DNA of 64,000 nucleotides from JALYZC01 sp963725645 (GCA_963725645.1 CAVRZD010000006.1:1488001-1552000); one strand, 5' to 3'. Numbered from the stretch's first letter, positions 9,369 through 17,967 are shown. Translations and numbers: made by a program. The notes: a model not told the origin generated them from the letters alone.

Positions 9369-10420
9369 CCGAGCCCCCGCCCCGCGTCGCTGCTGCCGCG
9401 ACGCTGCGGTGGCAGGCCGGCCTCTGCCGCGGGATCGGCTCGCCGCTGTACGCGCGGCTGTTGGCGGCGGCCGCCGACGACACCGAGGCCGGCGGGCCCT
9501 GCGGGGATGTGCTCGCGGGGCACGAGGCGGACCCGATCGGCTCGGTGCCGGCGCTGCGCCTCATGGCCGCCGTGCACCGCCTGGTGCTGCGCGGCCGTGC
9601 GCCCGACCTGGGGCGCCACTACCCGTCGGCCGGCGGTGATGCCGGCGCGGGGGACGCGTGGCCGGACTTCCGCGCGACCGTGGCCGACCACGCCGTCGAG
9701 CTGCGCGAGCTGATCGAGCGGCCCGTGCAGACCAACGAGGTCGGCCGCTCCGCCGCGCTGCTCGGCGGCTTCCTGCACGTCGTCGACTCGACCGGCCTGC
9801 CGCTCCGCCTGCTCGAGATCGGCTGCAGCGCCGGGCTCAACCTGCGCTGGCACCGCTGGTTCTACGACGCCGGCGCGGCCGGCGCCTGGGGCGACCCCGA
9901 CTCGCCGGTGCGCCTCGGCGACCGGTTCGACCCGGCTCCGCCGCTCGGCGCCGCCGCCGAGGTGGTGGAGCGGCGCGGCTGCGACGCGCAGCCGCTCGAC
10001 CTCGCCTCCGACGCCCACCGCGAGACGCTGCTGGCCTGCACGTGGCCGGACCAGGTCGAGCGCTTCGCGCAACTCGGCGCGGCCCTCGACGTCGCCGCCC
10101 GCGATCCGGTCGCGATCGACCGCGCGGCGGCGGGCGAGTGGCTGGAGCGACGGCTCGCCGCCCCCGTTCCGGGTGCCGCCACGGTCGTGTTCCAGTCGCT
10201 CGTGCTCCAGTACCTCGACGACGCGGAGCGGGCGCGGGTGCGCGACGTCATCGAGGCGGCCGGCGCCGCCGCGACCGCGGCGGCGCCGCTTGCCTGGCTG
10301 CGCATGGAGCCGGGCGGCGAGCTGGCCGATGTGCGCCTGCGGACGTGGCCGGGCGGCGAGGACGCGCTGGTCGCGCGCGCCGGCTACCACGGGCGCCCCG
10401 TGCGCTGGCTCGGCCTCTAG
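9365..10420 (+). CDS. DUF2332 family protein
   Basis: This protein of up to 351 residues belongs to DUF2332, an actinobacterial family of unknown function. A Rossmann-like LLEIGCSAGLNLRW motif suggests a methyltransferase fold, followed by VVFQSLVLQYL and a WLRMEPGG strand. Homologous N-terminal sequence (LRWQAGLCRGIGSPLYARLL) extends upstream of the first ordinary start (TTG 9461). The best start is therefore CTG at 9365, which overlaps the preceding TGA (CTGA). The substrate is unknown. Confidence 0.75.
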   Translation: MTEPPPRVAAAATLRWQAGLCRGIGSPLYARLLAAAADDTEAGGPCGDVLAGHEADPIGSVPALRLMAAVHRLVLRGRAPDLGRHYPSAGGDAGAGDAWPDFRATVADHAVELRELIERPVQTNEVGRSAALLGGFLHVVDSTGLPLRLLEIGCSAGLNLRWHRWFYDAGAAGAWGDPDSPVRLGDRFDPAPPLGAAAEVVERRGCDAQPLDLASDAHRETLLACTWPDQVERFAQLGAALDVAARDPVAIDRAAAGEWLERRLAAPVPGAATVVFQSLVLQYLDDAERARVRDVIEAAGAAATAAAPLAWLRMEPGGELADVRLRTWPGGEDALVARAGYHGRPVRWLGL

Positions 10421-10656
10421 ACGGCCTCGCCGTCGGCCCGGCGGCGCTCGCGGTCGAGGTCGATGGCGCGGATCGCGTGCTCGTCGGGGAGCTTGTCGAG
10501 CACCTCGGCGACGATCTCCTGCACGTCGCGCTCCTCGTGCCCGAGGTCGTCGTAGAGCGACTTCAGTGCCGTATGGGTGACCTTCAACTGCGCCGGCGTG
10601 AGCTCGAGGTCGTATGCGGTGTCGAGCGGGCCGATCAGGTCCTCGGATCCCTCCAT
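10417..10656 (-). CDS. small conserved-looking acidic protein, unknown
   Basis: This 79-residue, highly charged helical protein (LTPAQLKVTHTALKSLYDDLGHEERDVQEIVAEVLDKLPDEHAIRAID) has no membrane segment or Cys. Its stop overlaps the DUF2332 stop tail-to-tail by four bases. Its start lies 30 bases from the divergent macro-domain gene, so the two could share a control region. The even spacing of hydrophobic residues suggests a helical bundle. I do not recognise the family. Confidence 0.6.
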   Translation of the reverse strand: MEGSEDLIGPLDTAYDLELTPAQLKVTHTALKSLYDDLGHEERDVQEIVAEVLDKLPDEHAIRAIDLDRERRRADGEAV

Positions 10657-10686
10657 CGTGGATCAAGGGTACTCTCGGGCGCGGCC

Positions 10687-11181
10687 GTGATCGAGGTCCT
10701 GGACACCGACATCACGACCCTCGAGGTCGACGCGATCGCCAACGCCGCGAACACGCGGCTGCTGCACGGCGGCGGGGTCGCGGGGGCGATCGCCCGCGCC
10801 GGCGGGCCGCGGGTCCAGGAGGAGAGCGGCGAACGCGCTCCGATCGGGCTCGGCGAGGCGGTCGAGACGACGGCGGGCGACATGCCGGCACGCTGGGTGA
10901 TCCACGCGGCGACGATGGAGCCCGGCGGGCCCACGTCTGCGGAAGTCATCCGCCGGGCCACGGCGAGCGCGCTGCGCCGGGCCGATGAGCTCGGTGCGCG
11001 GTCGGTCGCGCTCGTGGCCTTTGGCACGGGCGTCGGCGGCTTCCCGCTCGAGGAGGCGGCGCAGATCGAGGTCGAGGAGGTCCGCCGCGCGCTCGACGCG
11101 GGAAGCGGCCTGGAGCGCATCGTGTTCGCCGTGCGGGGCGACGCGGCGCGCGGAGCGTTCGAGCGCGCGCTCGCGGACTGA
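10687..11181 (+). CDS. macro-domain protein (ADP-ribose binding)
   Basis: This 164-residue, single-domain protein starts with a DITTLEVDAIANAANTRLLHGGGVAGAIARAGG stretch, split across motifs typical of MacroD/YmdB enzymes: the NAAN loop and the glycine-rich GGGVAGAI loop. Later it has the ALVAFGTGVGGFPLEEAAQI phosphate-binding loop. Members hydrolyse ADP-ribosyl esters or O-acetyl-ADP-ribose. The GTG at 10687 follows TACTCT at 10670-10675, a possible -10 box. No partner ADP-ribosyltransferase is nearby. Confidence 0.9.
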   Translation: MIEVLDTDITTLEVDAIANAANTRLLHGGGVAGAIARAGGPRVQEESGERAPIGLGEAVETTAGDMPARWVIHAATMEPGGPTSAEVIRRATASALRRADELGARSVALVAFGTGVGGFPLEEAAQIEVEEVRRALDAGSGLERIVFAVRGDAARGAFERALAD

Positions 11182-11233
11182 CCGCCTGGTTCCCCGACCC
11201 CGACGGCAACGTCCTGTCGGTGGCGGAGCCGCG
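11181..11233 (+). pseudogene. relic of a VOC/glyoxalase-family C-terminus
   Basis: Directly after the macro-domain stop the plus strand reads TAWFPDPDGNVLSVAEP. This is the characteristic last strand of VOC/glyoxalase-fold proteins (F-x-DPDGN-hydrophobic-x-x-x-E). No start or upstream domain remains, so it is a remnant left by a deletion in which the macro gene or the flanking cupredoxin gene became the new neighbour. Confidence 0.5.
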
Positions 11234-11713
11234 CTACTTGACCGTGAAGTCGGTGTGCTGTCCGGCCACGTAATGGCCGGGCAGGTTGCAGATCAGCGCG
11301 TAGTGGCCGGCGGCCAGCTTGAACGTGACGCTCTTGCTCGCGCCCGCGTTCAGCTCACCGGTCTCGCCGACGCTGCCGGCCTCGTCGGCCTCGCCGCCCT
11401 GGTTCAGGTCGGCGGCCGGCTTGTTCGTCTTGATCACGACGAGCTCATGCGGGACGTGTCCCGCGTTGGTGACCGCGAAGGTGACCGAGCCGGCCTTGCC
11501 GACCGGGGGCGCGGGCGTGACCGTGAACTCCTTGAGCGTCACGGCGATGTGCCCCGAGGGGGTGCCCTGAGCGGCCGCCGGGGTCGTGGCGGGGGCGGCC
11601 GCAGGGGTCGTGGCGGTGCTGGCGCTCGAGCTGCTCTTCGAGCTGGAGCCGCCGCACGCGGCCAGGACGAGCGGGGCGGCGATAACGAGGGGGAGGATGC
11701 GAAGTCTTGACAT
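11234..11713 (-). CDS. cupredoxin-like lipoprotein
   Basis: This 159-residue secreted protein has a signal peptide ending in the lipobox LAAC (Cys20), then a Ser/Ala/Thr-rich linker and a cupredoxin fold. Copper ligands are visible: His89 in HVPHEL, Cys142 in ALICNLPGH and His147. The usual axial Met is replaced by Gln152 (GHYVAGQH), as in stellacyanins, which should lower the redox potential. It would be an outer-face electron carrier or copper binder. The start ATG 11711-11713 was chosen because it gives a standard lipoprotein signal. Confidence 0.85.
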   Translation of the reverse strand: MSRLRILPLVIAAPLVLAACGGSSSKSSSSASTATTPAAAPATTPAAAQGTPSGHIAVTLKEFTVTPAPPVGKAGSVTFAVTNAGHVPHELVVIKTNKPAADLNQGGEADEAGSVGETGELNAGASKSVTFKLAAGHYALICNLPGHYVAGQHTDFTVK

Positions 11714-11807
11714 GATCCAAACCGTATGGCCGCCGGAGGCGCCGGGGCATCGGCCTATTTCCACGACGCCGGTCCGTAGTAATCCACCGGAAGTCGGCCC
11801 CGAAGCG

Positions 11808-12086
11808 CTAGCCGATCGCGAAGCCGTCGAGCCCCGCGGGCGGCTCGTCGACCACCTCGACGCGGCTGACCCGCGCCCCACGCGGCCCGATCTCGCAGAA
11901 CCGCACCAGCGCCTCGACCGCGTCCGGCGGGCCCTCGAAGGCCGCCTCGACGGTCCCGTCGGGCCGGTTGCGGACCCAGCCGTCGACCCCGCGGGCGCGG
12001 GCACGCTGGCGCGCGGAGTCGCGGAAGAAGACGCCCTGCACCCGGCCGTGCACGACGACCCGGCGGCGGATGCGCTGCTCGCTCAC
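11808..12086 (-). CDS. acylphosphatase
   Basis: This 92-residue enzyme hydrolyses carboxyl-phosphate bonds. The signature GRVQGVFFRDSARQRA contains the catalytic Arg22 in the phosphate loop, and GWVRNRPDGTVEAAFEG contains Asn40 that orients the water. The GTG start at 12084-12086 gives exactly the family length. It is an isolated minus-strand gene with no operon partner visible; acylphosphatases are usually free-standing. Confidence 0.92.
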   Translation of the reverse strand: MSEQRIRRRVVVHGRVQGVFFRDSARQRARARGVDGWVRNRPDGTVEAAFEGPPDAVEALVRFCEIGPRGARVSRVEVVDEPPAGLDGFAIG

Positions 12087-12151
12087 GCGGTCAGTGTGCC
12101 CGACGACGGCGCCGAGTGGACCGACCGGGGCAGCGAGTAGCTCGGCTGGCC

Positions 12152-13390
12152 CTAGTCCGCCGGGGCGAGCAGCTCGTCGATCCGCGCGAGGTGGCTGCGG
12201 ACCGTCGTCGCCATCGTCTCGAGCAGGTCGTCGGCGGCGTCGATGCTCGTCCGCGCGCCGGTCAGCTTCTGCTTGATCGAGCGGACCTCGTCCATGGCGC
12301 CGAGCGCGCGCTCGACGGTGTCGGCGATCGCCGCGGAGTCGATCGCCCCCTGGCCGCCCCGTGCCATCAGCACGCGGGCGCGGGCCAGGCGGTAGGCCAG
12401 CTCCAGGCCGAGCGCGGAGCCCTCGTCGGGGTCGTACACCGCGAGCAGCTTGTCGCCGCTGTACTCGCGCAGGGCCTGCGTCCGCGCCGGCAGCTTGTCC
12501 TCGGAGGGCACGACGAGCACCGCGTAGTCGGCCTCGCGCTCGGCGCGCCCGCGATCGAGCTCGCGCATCGCCTCGGGCTTGGGCAGCTTGGAGTTCTTGG
12601 CCTCGAACACGATGCGCCCGCGCACCGGTCCGCGCGCGCCCTCGATGCCAACGACGATGTCGCCGGTCTTGCGGGTCGCGCCCTTGACGTCGCCGACGGC
12701 GTCGCAGTCGTCGCCCTGGACGCCCGCGATCTCGTCGATCGTCTCGCACACCGCCTCCTCGTAGTCGCGCCCCTTCGCCGTGCCCCGCTCACGTTCCTCG
12801 GCCAGCTCCAGCTGCTTCTCCTTGTCGCCGCGCAGGGCCTGGAGCTCCTGCTGGAGCTCGGCGATCCGGTCGCGCATCGCGCGGAGGTTGGCGTCCTGCT
12901 GCTCGGCCGACCGGTTCAGGGCCGCCAGCGCGGCCTTCTGGAACCCGGCGAGCGGGTTGCTGGGGTCCTCGGCCGACAGCTGGCGGGCGAGGTCCTCGCG
13001 CAGCCGCGTGTTGGCCTCGCCGACGAGCTCCTTGACGCGGTGCTGGACGGCCTCGGAGCTGCCGTCCGAGAAGCGGCGCTCGAACTCCTTCGCGAGCGTG
13101 TCGGTGACCTCCCGGGCCCGCTCGCCGAAGTCCGACTGCAGCTCGCGCGCGGCTCGCTCGAACTCGGTCTTGACGTACTCGGCGTTGGCGCCCGTCTGCT
13201 CGCGGTGGAGCACGCGGGCACCGATCTCGACGGCGTCGACGAGCAGCCCGACGGTGTCCTCGCCGGCGTCCTCGCGCTCCTGCACGAGGCGGACGGTGGT
13301 CTCGTCCTCGACGACCACGCCGTCGACGGCAACGCGATCGCCGCCGACGGTGCGGACGTGCGGGGGCCGAAGTGGGGTTGCGGCTTCCAT
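12152..13390 (-). CDS. coiled-coil protein with PD-(D/E)XK-like nuclease domain (DUF2130/RmuC-like)
   Basis: This 412-residue protein has an N-terminal beta-rich part (1-60), a long charged coiled coil (about 70-205), then KGRDYEE (206-212), KTGDIVVGIEG (241-251) and IVFEAKNSKL (260-269). The order E...GD...(E)-A-K matches the PD-(D/E)XK nuclease core as in DUF2130 and RmuC proteins. A helical C-terminus follows. It may act on DNA ends or damaged replication intermediates, but no partner gene is adjacent. It is divergent from the acyl-CoA ligase at 13458. Confidence 0.65.
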   Translation of the reverse strand: MEAATPLRPPHVRTVGGDRVAVDGVVVEDETTVRLVQEREDAGEDTVGLLVDAVEIGARVLHREQTGANAEYVKTEFERAARELQSDFGERAREVTDTLAKEFERRFSDGSSEAVQHRVKELVGEANTRLREDLARQLSAEDPSNPLAGFQKAALAALNRSAEQQDANLRAMRDRIAELQQELQALRGDKEKQLELAEERERGTAKGRDYEEAVCETIDEIAGVQGDDCDAVGDVKGATRKTGDIVVGIEGARGPVRGRIVFEAKNSKLPKPEAMRELDRGRAEREADYAVLVVPSEDKLPARTQALREYSGDKLLAVYDPDEGSALGLELAYRLARARVLMARGGQGAIDSAAIADTVERALGAMDEVRSIKQKLTGARTSIDAADDLLETMATTVRSHLARIDELLAPAD

Positions 13391-13457
13391 GATCGTTCAG
13401 TCGCAGGGTAGGTGTCGGACCTGACGGACCGGGCGGGGTAGTGTTCCGCCCGGTCCC

Positions 13458-15059
13458 ATGCTCAGCGGACTGTCCCAACGCCTCCACAACGTGCGCACGC
13501 TCGCCGGCGCCGGCATCATCAGGCCGGCTCGCCCGGACCGGCTCGTGCGCGTCGTCCGTGCGCTGGCGCGGTTCGGCCCGACGCCGGCGGCCGGGTACGA
13601 GGCGTGTGCCGCCCGCTACCCGCACGAACCGGCCCTCATCGACGAGCTCGGCACGCTCACCTTCGAGCAGATCCACCATCGCACCAACGCGCTCGCGCAC
13701 GCGTTCTCGGACGCCGGAGTCGTCGAGGGCGACGGCGTCGCGGTGATGTGCCGCAACCACCGCTACTTCATCGAGGCCACGGTCGCCTGCTCCAAGCTCG
13801 GGGCCAACACGCTCTACCTCAACACGATGTTCGCGGCGCCCCAGATCACCGACGTGGTCAAGCGCGAGGGCCCGCGCGCGATCGTGTTCGACGAGGAGTT
13901 CGCCGGCCTCGTGCACGACGCCGCCCAGCGGCGCAAGCGCTTCATCGGCTGGCACGAGGCGGAGTCCGAGCTCGACGACCCGACGCTCGAGTCGATGGTC
14001 GCAGGCGGCGACACCGAGAACGTCGTGCCGCCGGCCGAGAAGGGCCGCGTGACGATCCTCACCTCGGGCACCACCGGGACGCCGAAGGGTGCGTCGCGCT
14101 CCCAGCCCGAGACGCTCGACCCGGCCGCGGCGCTGCTGTCGAAGATCCCGCTGCACGCGCGCGAGCGCACGATGATCGCGGCGCCGATGTTCCACTCGTG
14201 GGGGTTCGCGCACTTCACCCTCGGGATGGCGCTGTCCTCGACGCTCGTGCTGCGGCGGAAGTTCGACCCGGAGGCCACCCTCTCGGCGGTGGCGCAGCAC
14301 CGCTGCACGGCGCTTGCGGTCGTGCCCGTGATGCTCCAGCGCATCCTCGACCTCGGCGAGGAGGTGATCGCCAAGTACGACACCTCGAGCCTGCGCGTGA
14401 TCGCCGTCAGCGGCTCGGCCCTGCCCGGCGAGCTGGCCGCGCGGGTGATGGACGTGTTCGGCGACGTGCTCTACAACCTCTACGGCTCGACCGAGGTGGC
14501 GTGGGCGACCATCGCCACGCCGGAGGACATGCGCGCCGCGCCCGGGACGGCGGGCAAGGCGCCACGCGGCACGGTGCTCAAGATCGTCGACGACCAGGGC
14601 CGCGAGCTTCCCGCCGGCGAGACCGGCCGCATCTTCGTCGGCAACGAACTGCTGTTCGAGGGCTACACCGGCGGGGGCAACAAGGAGATCGTCGACGGCC
14701 TCATGTCCACGGGCGACGTCGGCCACGTGGACCGGGAGGGGCGGCTGTTCGTCGAGGGCCGCGACGACGAGATGATCGTCTCGGGGGGCGAGAACGTGTT
14801 CCCGGCCGAGGTCGAGGACCTGCTCGCCAAGCACGACGCGGTCCGCGAGGTGGCCGTGGTCGGCGTCGACGACGAGAAGTTCGGCCAGCGCCTGAAGGCG
14901 TTCGTGGTCACCAAGGACAGCGCCAGCCTGAACGAGGAGGACGCCAAGAAGTACGTGAAGGCCAACCTCGCGAGCTTCAAGGTGCCGCGCGAGGTCGAGT
15001 TCATCGAAGAGCTGCCGCGGAACGCCACCGGCAAGGTGCTCAAGCGCGAGCTGACGTAG
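13458..15059 (+). CDS. long-chain acyl-CoA synthetase (FadD-like)
   Basis: This 533-residue AMP-dependent ligase activates a carboxylic acid with ATP and CoA. The P-loop-like LTSGTTGTPKGA, the YGSTEVAW motif, the hinge GRDDEMIVSGGENVFPAEVE and the C-terminal PRNATGKVLKREL lysine loop are all intact. The N-terminal region (residues 1-60) resembles actinobacterial fatty-acid ligases rather than acetyl-CoA synthetases. The exact acyl substrate cannot be read. Its end overlaps the convergent SRPBCC gene by 20 bases. Confidence 0.9.
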   Translation: MLSGLSQRLHNVRTLAGAGIIRPARPDRLVRVVRALARFGPTPAAGYEACAARYPHEPALIDELGTLTFEQIHHRTNALAHAFSDAGVVEGDGVAVMCRNHRYFIEATVACSKLGANTLYLNTMFAAPQITDVVKREGPRAIVFDEEFAGLVHDAAQRRKRFIGWHEAESELDDPTLESMVAGGDTENVVPPAEKGRVTILTSGTTGTPKGASRSQPETLDPAAALLSKIPLHARERTMIAAPMFHSWGFAHFTLGMALSSTLVLRRKFDPEATLSAVAQHRCTALAVVPVMLQRILDLGEEVIAKYDTSSLRVIAVSGSALPGELAARVMDVFGDVLYNLYGSTEVAWATIATPEDMRAAPGTAGKAPRGTVLKIVDDQGRELPAGETGRIFVGNELLFEGYTGGGNKEIVDGLMSTGDVGHVDREGRLFVEGRDDEMIVSGGENVFPAEVEDLLAKHDAVREVAVVGVDDEKFGQRLKAFVVTKDSASLNEEDAKKYVKANLASFKVPREVEFIEELPRNATGKVLKRELT

Positions 15060-15495
15060 CGTCGGCCGCGAAGCGCGCCGTCAGGTGGGCGAGCGTGGCG
15101 GCGAACAGGCGCCGCATCCACGAGGCGCCCCCGAGCGCGAGCACGGCGCGGTCCAGCGCGCCCGCCTGCACGACCGTCGCCGTCAGGCCGACCTCGGCCG
15201 CGGCGCCGCCCTGGCGCTCGCGCACGGTCCACGCCACCCGCGCCTCGGTGTGCCCGAGCTTGGCCATGCCCTCGAGGCGCTCCGGCGGCTGGACCCGCTC
15301 GACGGAGGTGACCGCCGTGCGACGCAGGCCGAGTGGGCCGCGGATGCGTACGTGCCCGCCGTCGCCGCGGCCGTCGAGCGCCACGACCTCGATCCAGCGC
15401 CCCGCGACGGCCCAGTGGTTGCCGAGGTCCGACAGGAAGTCGAACACCGCCTCGCGCGGTGCGGGCACGACCGCGCTGGCCTCGATCCGCCTCAC
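15040..15495 (-). CDS. SRPBCC (polyketide cyclase/START-like) family protein
   Basis: This 151-residue protein starts with RRIEASAVVPAPREAVFDFLSDLGNHW, the typical first strand and helix of SRPBCC ligand-binding folds, and ends with a long amphipathic helix (LFAATLAHLTARFAAD). It probably binds a hydrophobic ligand. The GTG at 15493-15495 overlaps the stop of the upstream alcohol dehydrogenase (GTGA), so the two are co-translated and may act in one pathway. Confidence 0.8.
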   Translation of the reverse strand: MRRIEASAVVPAPREAVFDFLSDLGNHWAVAGRWIEVVALDGRGDGGHVRIRGPLGLRRTAVTSVERVQPPERLEGMAKLGHTEARVAWTVRERQGGAAAEVGLTATVVQAGALDRAVLALGGASWMRRLFAATLAHLTARFAADATSARA

Positions 15496-16481
15496 GGCGC
15501 CGGCCGCGGCGGCACCACCACGGCCGCGCCGCGGAAGCGTCCGGCGCGCAGGTCCTCGAGCGCGTCGTTGGCACGTTCGAGCGGGTACTCCGTGACCTCG
15601 GTCCGTACCGGCACCTCCGGGGCGAGCGCAAGGAACTCCTCCCCGTCGCGCCGTGTCAAGTTCGCCACCGACCGCAGCACCCGCTCCTCCCACAGCGCCT
15701 CGTAGGGAAACGACGGGATGTCGCTCATGTGGATCCCCGCGCACACCACCACGCCGCCGCGGTCCGTCGCCCGCAGCGCGGCCGGGACCAGCTCGCCGAC
15801 CGGGGCGAAGATCATGGCCGCGTCGAGCGGCTCGGGGGCCGGGCCGAGCGAGTCGCCCGCCCACTCGGCTCCGAGCTCGCGCGCGAACGCCTGCGTGTTC
15901 GTGTCGTCGCCGCGCGTGAAGGCGAACACCCGCCGCGCCTGCGACACCGCGACCTGGCAGATGATGTGCGCGGCGGCGCCGAAACCGTAGAGGCCGAGCC
16001 GCTCGCCGTCGCCCGCCAGACCCAGCGCGCGGTACCCGATCAGCCCCGCGCACAGCAGCGGGGCGGCCTGGAGGTCGGGGTAGCCCTCCGGGATCGGGAA
16101 GCAGAAGCGCGCGTCGGCGACCGTGTACTCCGCGTAGCCGCCGTCGATGTCGCGCCCGGTGAAGCGGGCCTGCTCGCACAGGTTCTCGCGCCCGCTCCGG
16201 CAGAACCGGCAGGTGCCGTCCGTCCAGCCCAGCCACGGCACGCCCACCCTGGCGCCGGGCTCGAGGCCGTCCGCCCCCTCGATCACCTCGCCCACGATCT
16301 GGTGGCCGAGCACGCGCGGCGGGTCGGGGACGTTCACCTCGCCGTCGAGCAGGTGCAGGTCGGTGCGGCACACCCCGCAGGCGAGCACCCGCAGGAGTAC
16401 CTGGCCGTCCGCCGGCTCGGGGCGTGGGAGGTCGACCGCCACGAGCGGCCGGCCCGGCGCCTCGAGCACCATCGCGCGCAT
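15492..16481 (-). CDS. zinc-dependent alcohol dehydrogenase
   Basis: This 329-residue medium-chain dehydrogenase has the catalytic zinc ligands in ACGVCRTDLH and GHQIVGEV. The structural zinc site lies in GTCRFCRSGRENLCEQA. The Rossmann segment is LGLYGFGAAAHIICQVA. The family oxidises alcohols or reduces aldehydes with NAD(P)H. It forms a two-gene unit with the overlapping SRPBCC gene. The fingerprint loop GFGAAA replaces the more common GxGxxG, so cofactor preference is uncertain. Confidence 0.9.
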   Translation of the reverse strand: MRAMVLEAPGRPLVAVDLPRPEPADGQVLLRVLACGVCRTDLHLLDGEVNVPDPPRVLGHQIVGEVIEGADGLEPGARVGVPWLGWTDGTCRFCRSGRENLCEQARFTGRDIDGGYAEYTVADARFCFPIPEGYPDLQAAPLLCAGLIGYRALGLAGDGERLGLYGFGAAAHIICQVAVSQARRVFAFTRGDDTNTQAFARELGAEWAGDSLGPAPEPLDAAMIFAPVGELVPAALRATDRGGVVVCAGIHMSDIPSFPYEALWEERVLRSVANLTRRDGEEFLALAPEVPVRTEVTEYPLERANDALEDLRAGRFRGAAVVVPPRPAP

Positions 16482-16554
16482 GCCGGCGCATCATCTCGTA
16501 CCGGCGCGGGCACCGACGGGCCAGCGCCCCGTGGGTCCGTAGGCTTTCCGCCCG

Positions 16555-16920
16555 ATGCGCATCGCCCTGATCGCCGTGCTCGGGTTCTGCGCCGTGTTCG
16601 CCTGGACGCTGATCGTGGCGCAGGGCAGCGACGGCCCGCCCGTCAGCGCGACCCGGTTCTGCGGGACCTGGCGGCCCGCCGGCGACCGCCCGCACCGCCA
16701 CGTCGCGTTCGCCAATCGCATGAGCTGCGGCCGCGCCCTGCGGGTGGCCGCCGAGTTCAACCGCGACCACGACTGCCCGGCGCGCAGCCACTGCGACGCC
16801 AAGGTCGACGGGCTGAAGTGCTTCTACAAGGGCGCGGCCGGGGTGCACCTCACCTGGGTCGGGTGCGAGACGCCGGCCGGCGATGCCCCGCGCACGGTGT
16901 TCTCGGTCGACCGGACCTAG
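16555..16920 (+). CDS. secreted or membrane-anchored Cys-rich protein, unknown
   Basis: This 121-residue protein has an N-terminal hydrophobic helix (residues 3-22) that is either a signal peptide or an anchor. The exported part holds six Cys residues (FCGTW, MSCGR, DHDCPARSHCDAK, KCFYK, VGCET), enough for three disulfides. TAGGCT (16540-16545) ends nine bases before the ATG, suggesting a leaderless promoter. I recognise no family. Confidence 0.7.
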   Translation: MRIALIAVLGFCAVFAWTLIVAQGSDGPPVSATRFCGTWRPAGDRPHRHVAFANRMSCGRALRVAAEFNRDHDCPARSHCDAKVDGLKCFYKGAAGVHLTWVGCETPAGDAPRTVFSVDRT

Positions 16921-16927
16921 CGCCCCG

Positions 16928-17395
16928 TCAGGCCGCCAGCGCCTCGAGCGCGCGCTCGTGGTCGGTGTAGACGTCGACGCGGAGGATCCTGCCGCCGCGG
17001 AGGGTCCACAACTGCGCCCAGGGAAACCTGGCCTCGATCTGGGACGCGCGCCCCGACGCACGCATCTCGCCCAGCGTGACCAGGCGATCGTCCGCGCGCT
17101 CGAAGCGCTCGATCGCGAAGTCGAACTCGCCGGCGGTGTCGCTGATCTGGCCGGCCCACTCCATCATGCCCTCGACGCCGTGGTAGACGTCGCGCCAGTC
17201 GAAGAAGTCCGAGTGGTTGTGCAGCTCGAATGCGGCGTCGATGTTGCTCTGGAGCGCCTCGACGTCGAGGGCCAGCACCGCCGCGCTGAATGCCCGCTGC
17301 TGGCGGTCGAACGCGGCCGCGATCTCGCCCTCGTCGCCGCCGTCCAGCGCGGCGAGGAACGCCGGCCAGCTCTCGCGGATGTCGGGATCGGACAC
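16928..17395 (-). CDS. SnoaL/NTF2-like fold protein
   Basis: This 155-residue protein has the order typical of SnoaL-like domains: a helical start, a central DFFDWRDVYHGVEGMMEW pocket region, FDFAIERFERADDRLVTLGEMRASG strands, then WTLRGGRILRVDVYTDHERALEAL at the end. Such proteins are small ligand-binding or isomerase folds; no catalytic residue can be assigned. The GTG at 17393-17395 is the chosen start. It is related to the gene array at 59-60.5 kb but lacks that group's SQENVE start. Confidence 0.75.
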   Translation of the reverse strand: MSDPDIRESWPAFLAALDGGDEGEIAAAFDRQQRAFSAAVLALDVEALQSNIDAAFELHNHSDFFDWRDVYHGVEGMMEWAGQISDTAGEFDFAIERFERADDRLVTLGEMRASGRASQIEARFPWAQLWTLRGGRILRVDVYTDHERALEALAA

Positions 17396-17446
17396 CGCGG
17401 CCAGTATCGCGCAGCGCCGGCGGCACGGGCCGCTACCCTCGGTGTG

Positions 17447-17962
17447 GTGTCCGCGTTGACCGACACCTTCGATCTCGGCGCGCTCTCGCTCGGTGCCGGG
17501 GAGGGCCGCCGGCTGGAGCTCGCGGCGGCCGCCGAGCCGCTCGACCTCGGCGGGGAGCGTTACGTGGTGGAACCGCGCCCGCTTCCGGTGACGCTCGACG
17601 TGTCGCGCATGACGGGGGGAGGCTGGGCGCTGCGGCTGCGCTTCGCCGCGCGGCTCGAGGGCAGCTGCATGCGCTGTCTCGAGCCCGCCGCGCCGGTCAT
17701 CGATGTGGACGCGCGCGAGGTCGAGCAGCCCGGGTGCGGGGAGGAGCTGGACTCCCCCTACGTCGACGCTGACGCCCTCGACCTCCGCGGCTGGGCGCGC
17801 GACGCGCTCGTGCTCGCTCGCCCCGCGCAGCTGCTCTGCCGCCCGGACTGCGCCGGCCTCTGCGCGGTCTGCGGCGAGAACCTCAACGACGCGCCGGACC
17901 ACCGCCACGAACGCGAGCCCGACCCGCGCTGGGCGAAGCTGCGCGAGCTGAGGCTCGATTGA
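17447..17962 (+). CDS. YceD/DUF177 family protein
   Basis: This 171-residue protein has LRFAARLEGSCMRCLEPAAPVIDVDAREV and a C-terminal Cys cluster, LLCRPDCAGLCAVCGENLN, typical of DUF177. Homologues (E. coli YceD, plant DUF177A) are needed for 23S rRNA accumulation and sit directly before rpmF. Here rpmF is 275 bases away because repeats lie between. TACCCT (17434-17439) ends seven bases before the GTG, a likely leaderless promoter. A GTG one codon earlier (17444) is also possible. Confidence 0.9.
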   Translation: MSALTDTFDLGALSLGAGEGRRLELAAAAEPLDLGGERYVVEPRPLPVTLDVSRMTGGGWALRLRFAARLEGSCMRCLEPAAPVIDVDAREVEQPGCGEELDSPYVDADALDLRGWARDALVLARPAQLLCRPDCAGLCAVCGENLNDAPDHRHEREPDPRWAKLRELRLD

Positions 17963-17967
17963 CCTTG

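Noticed and set aside
10687..11181. Toxin-antitoxin pair of the macro-domain and the 79-residue gene (DarTG-like)
   Set aside because: The small gene has no ADP-ribosyltransferase motif and is far too short to be DarT; orientation is divergent, not operonic.
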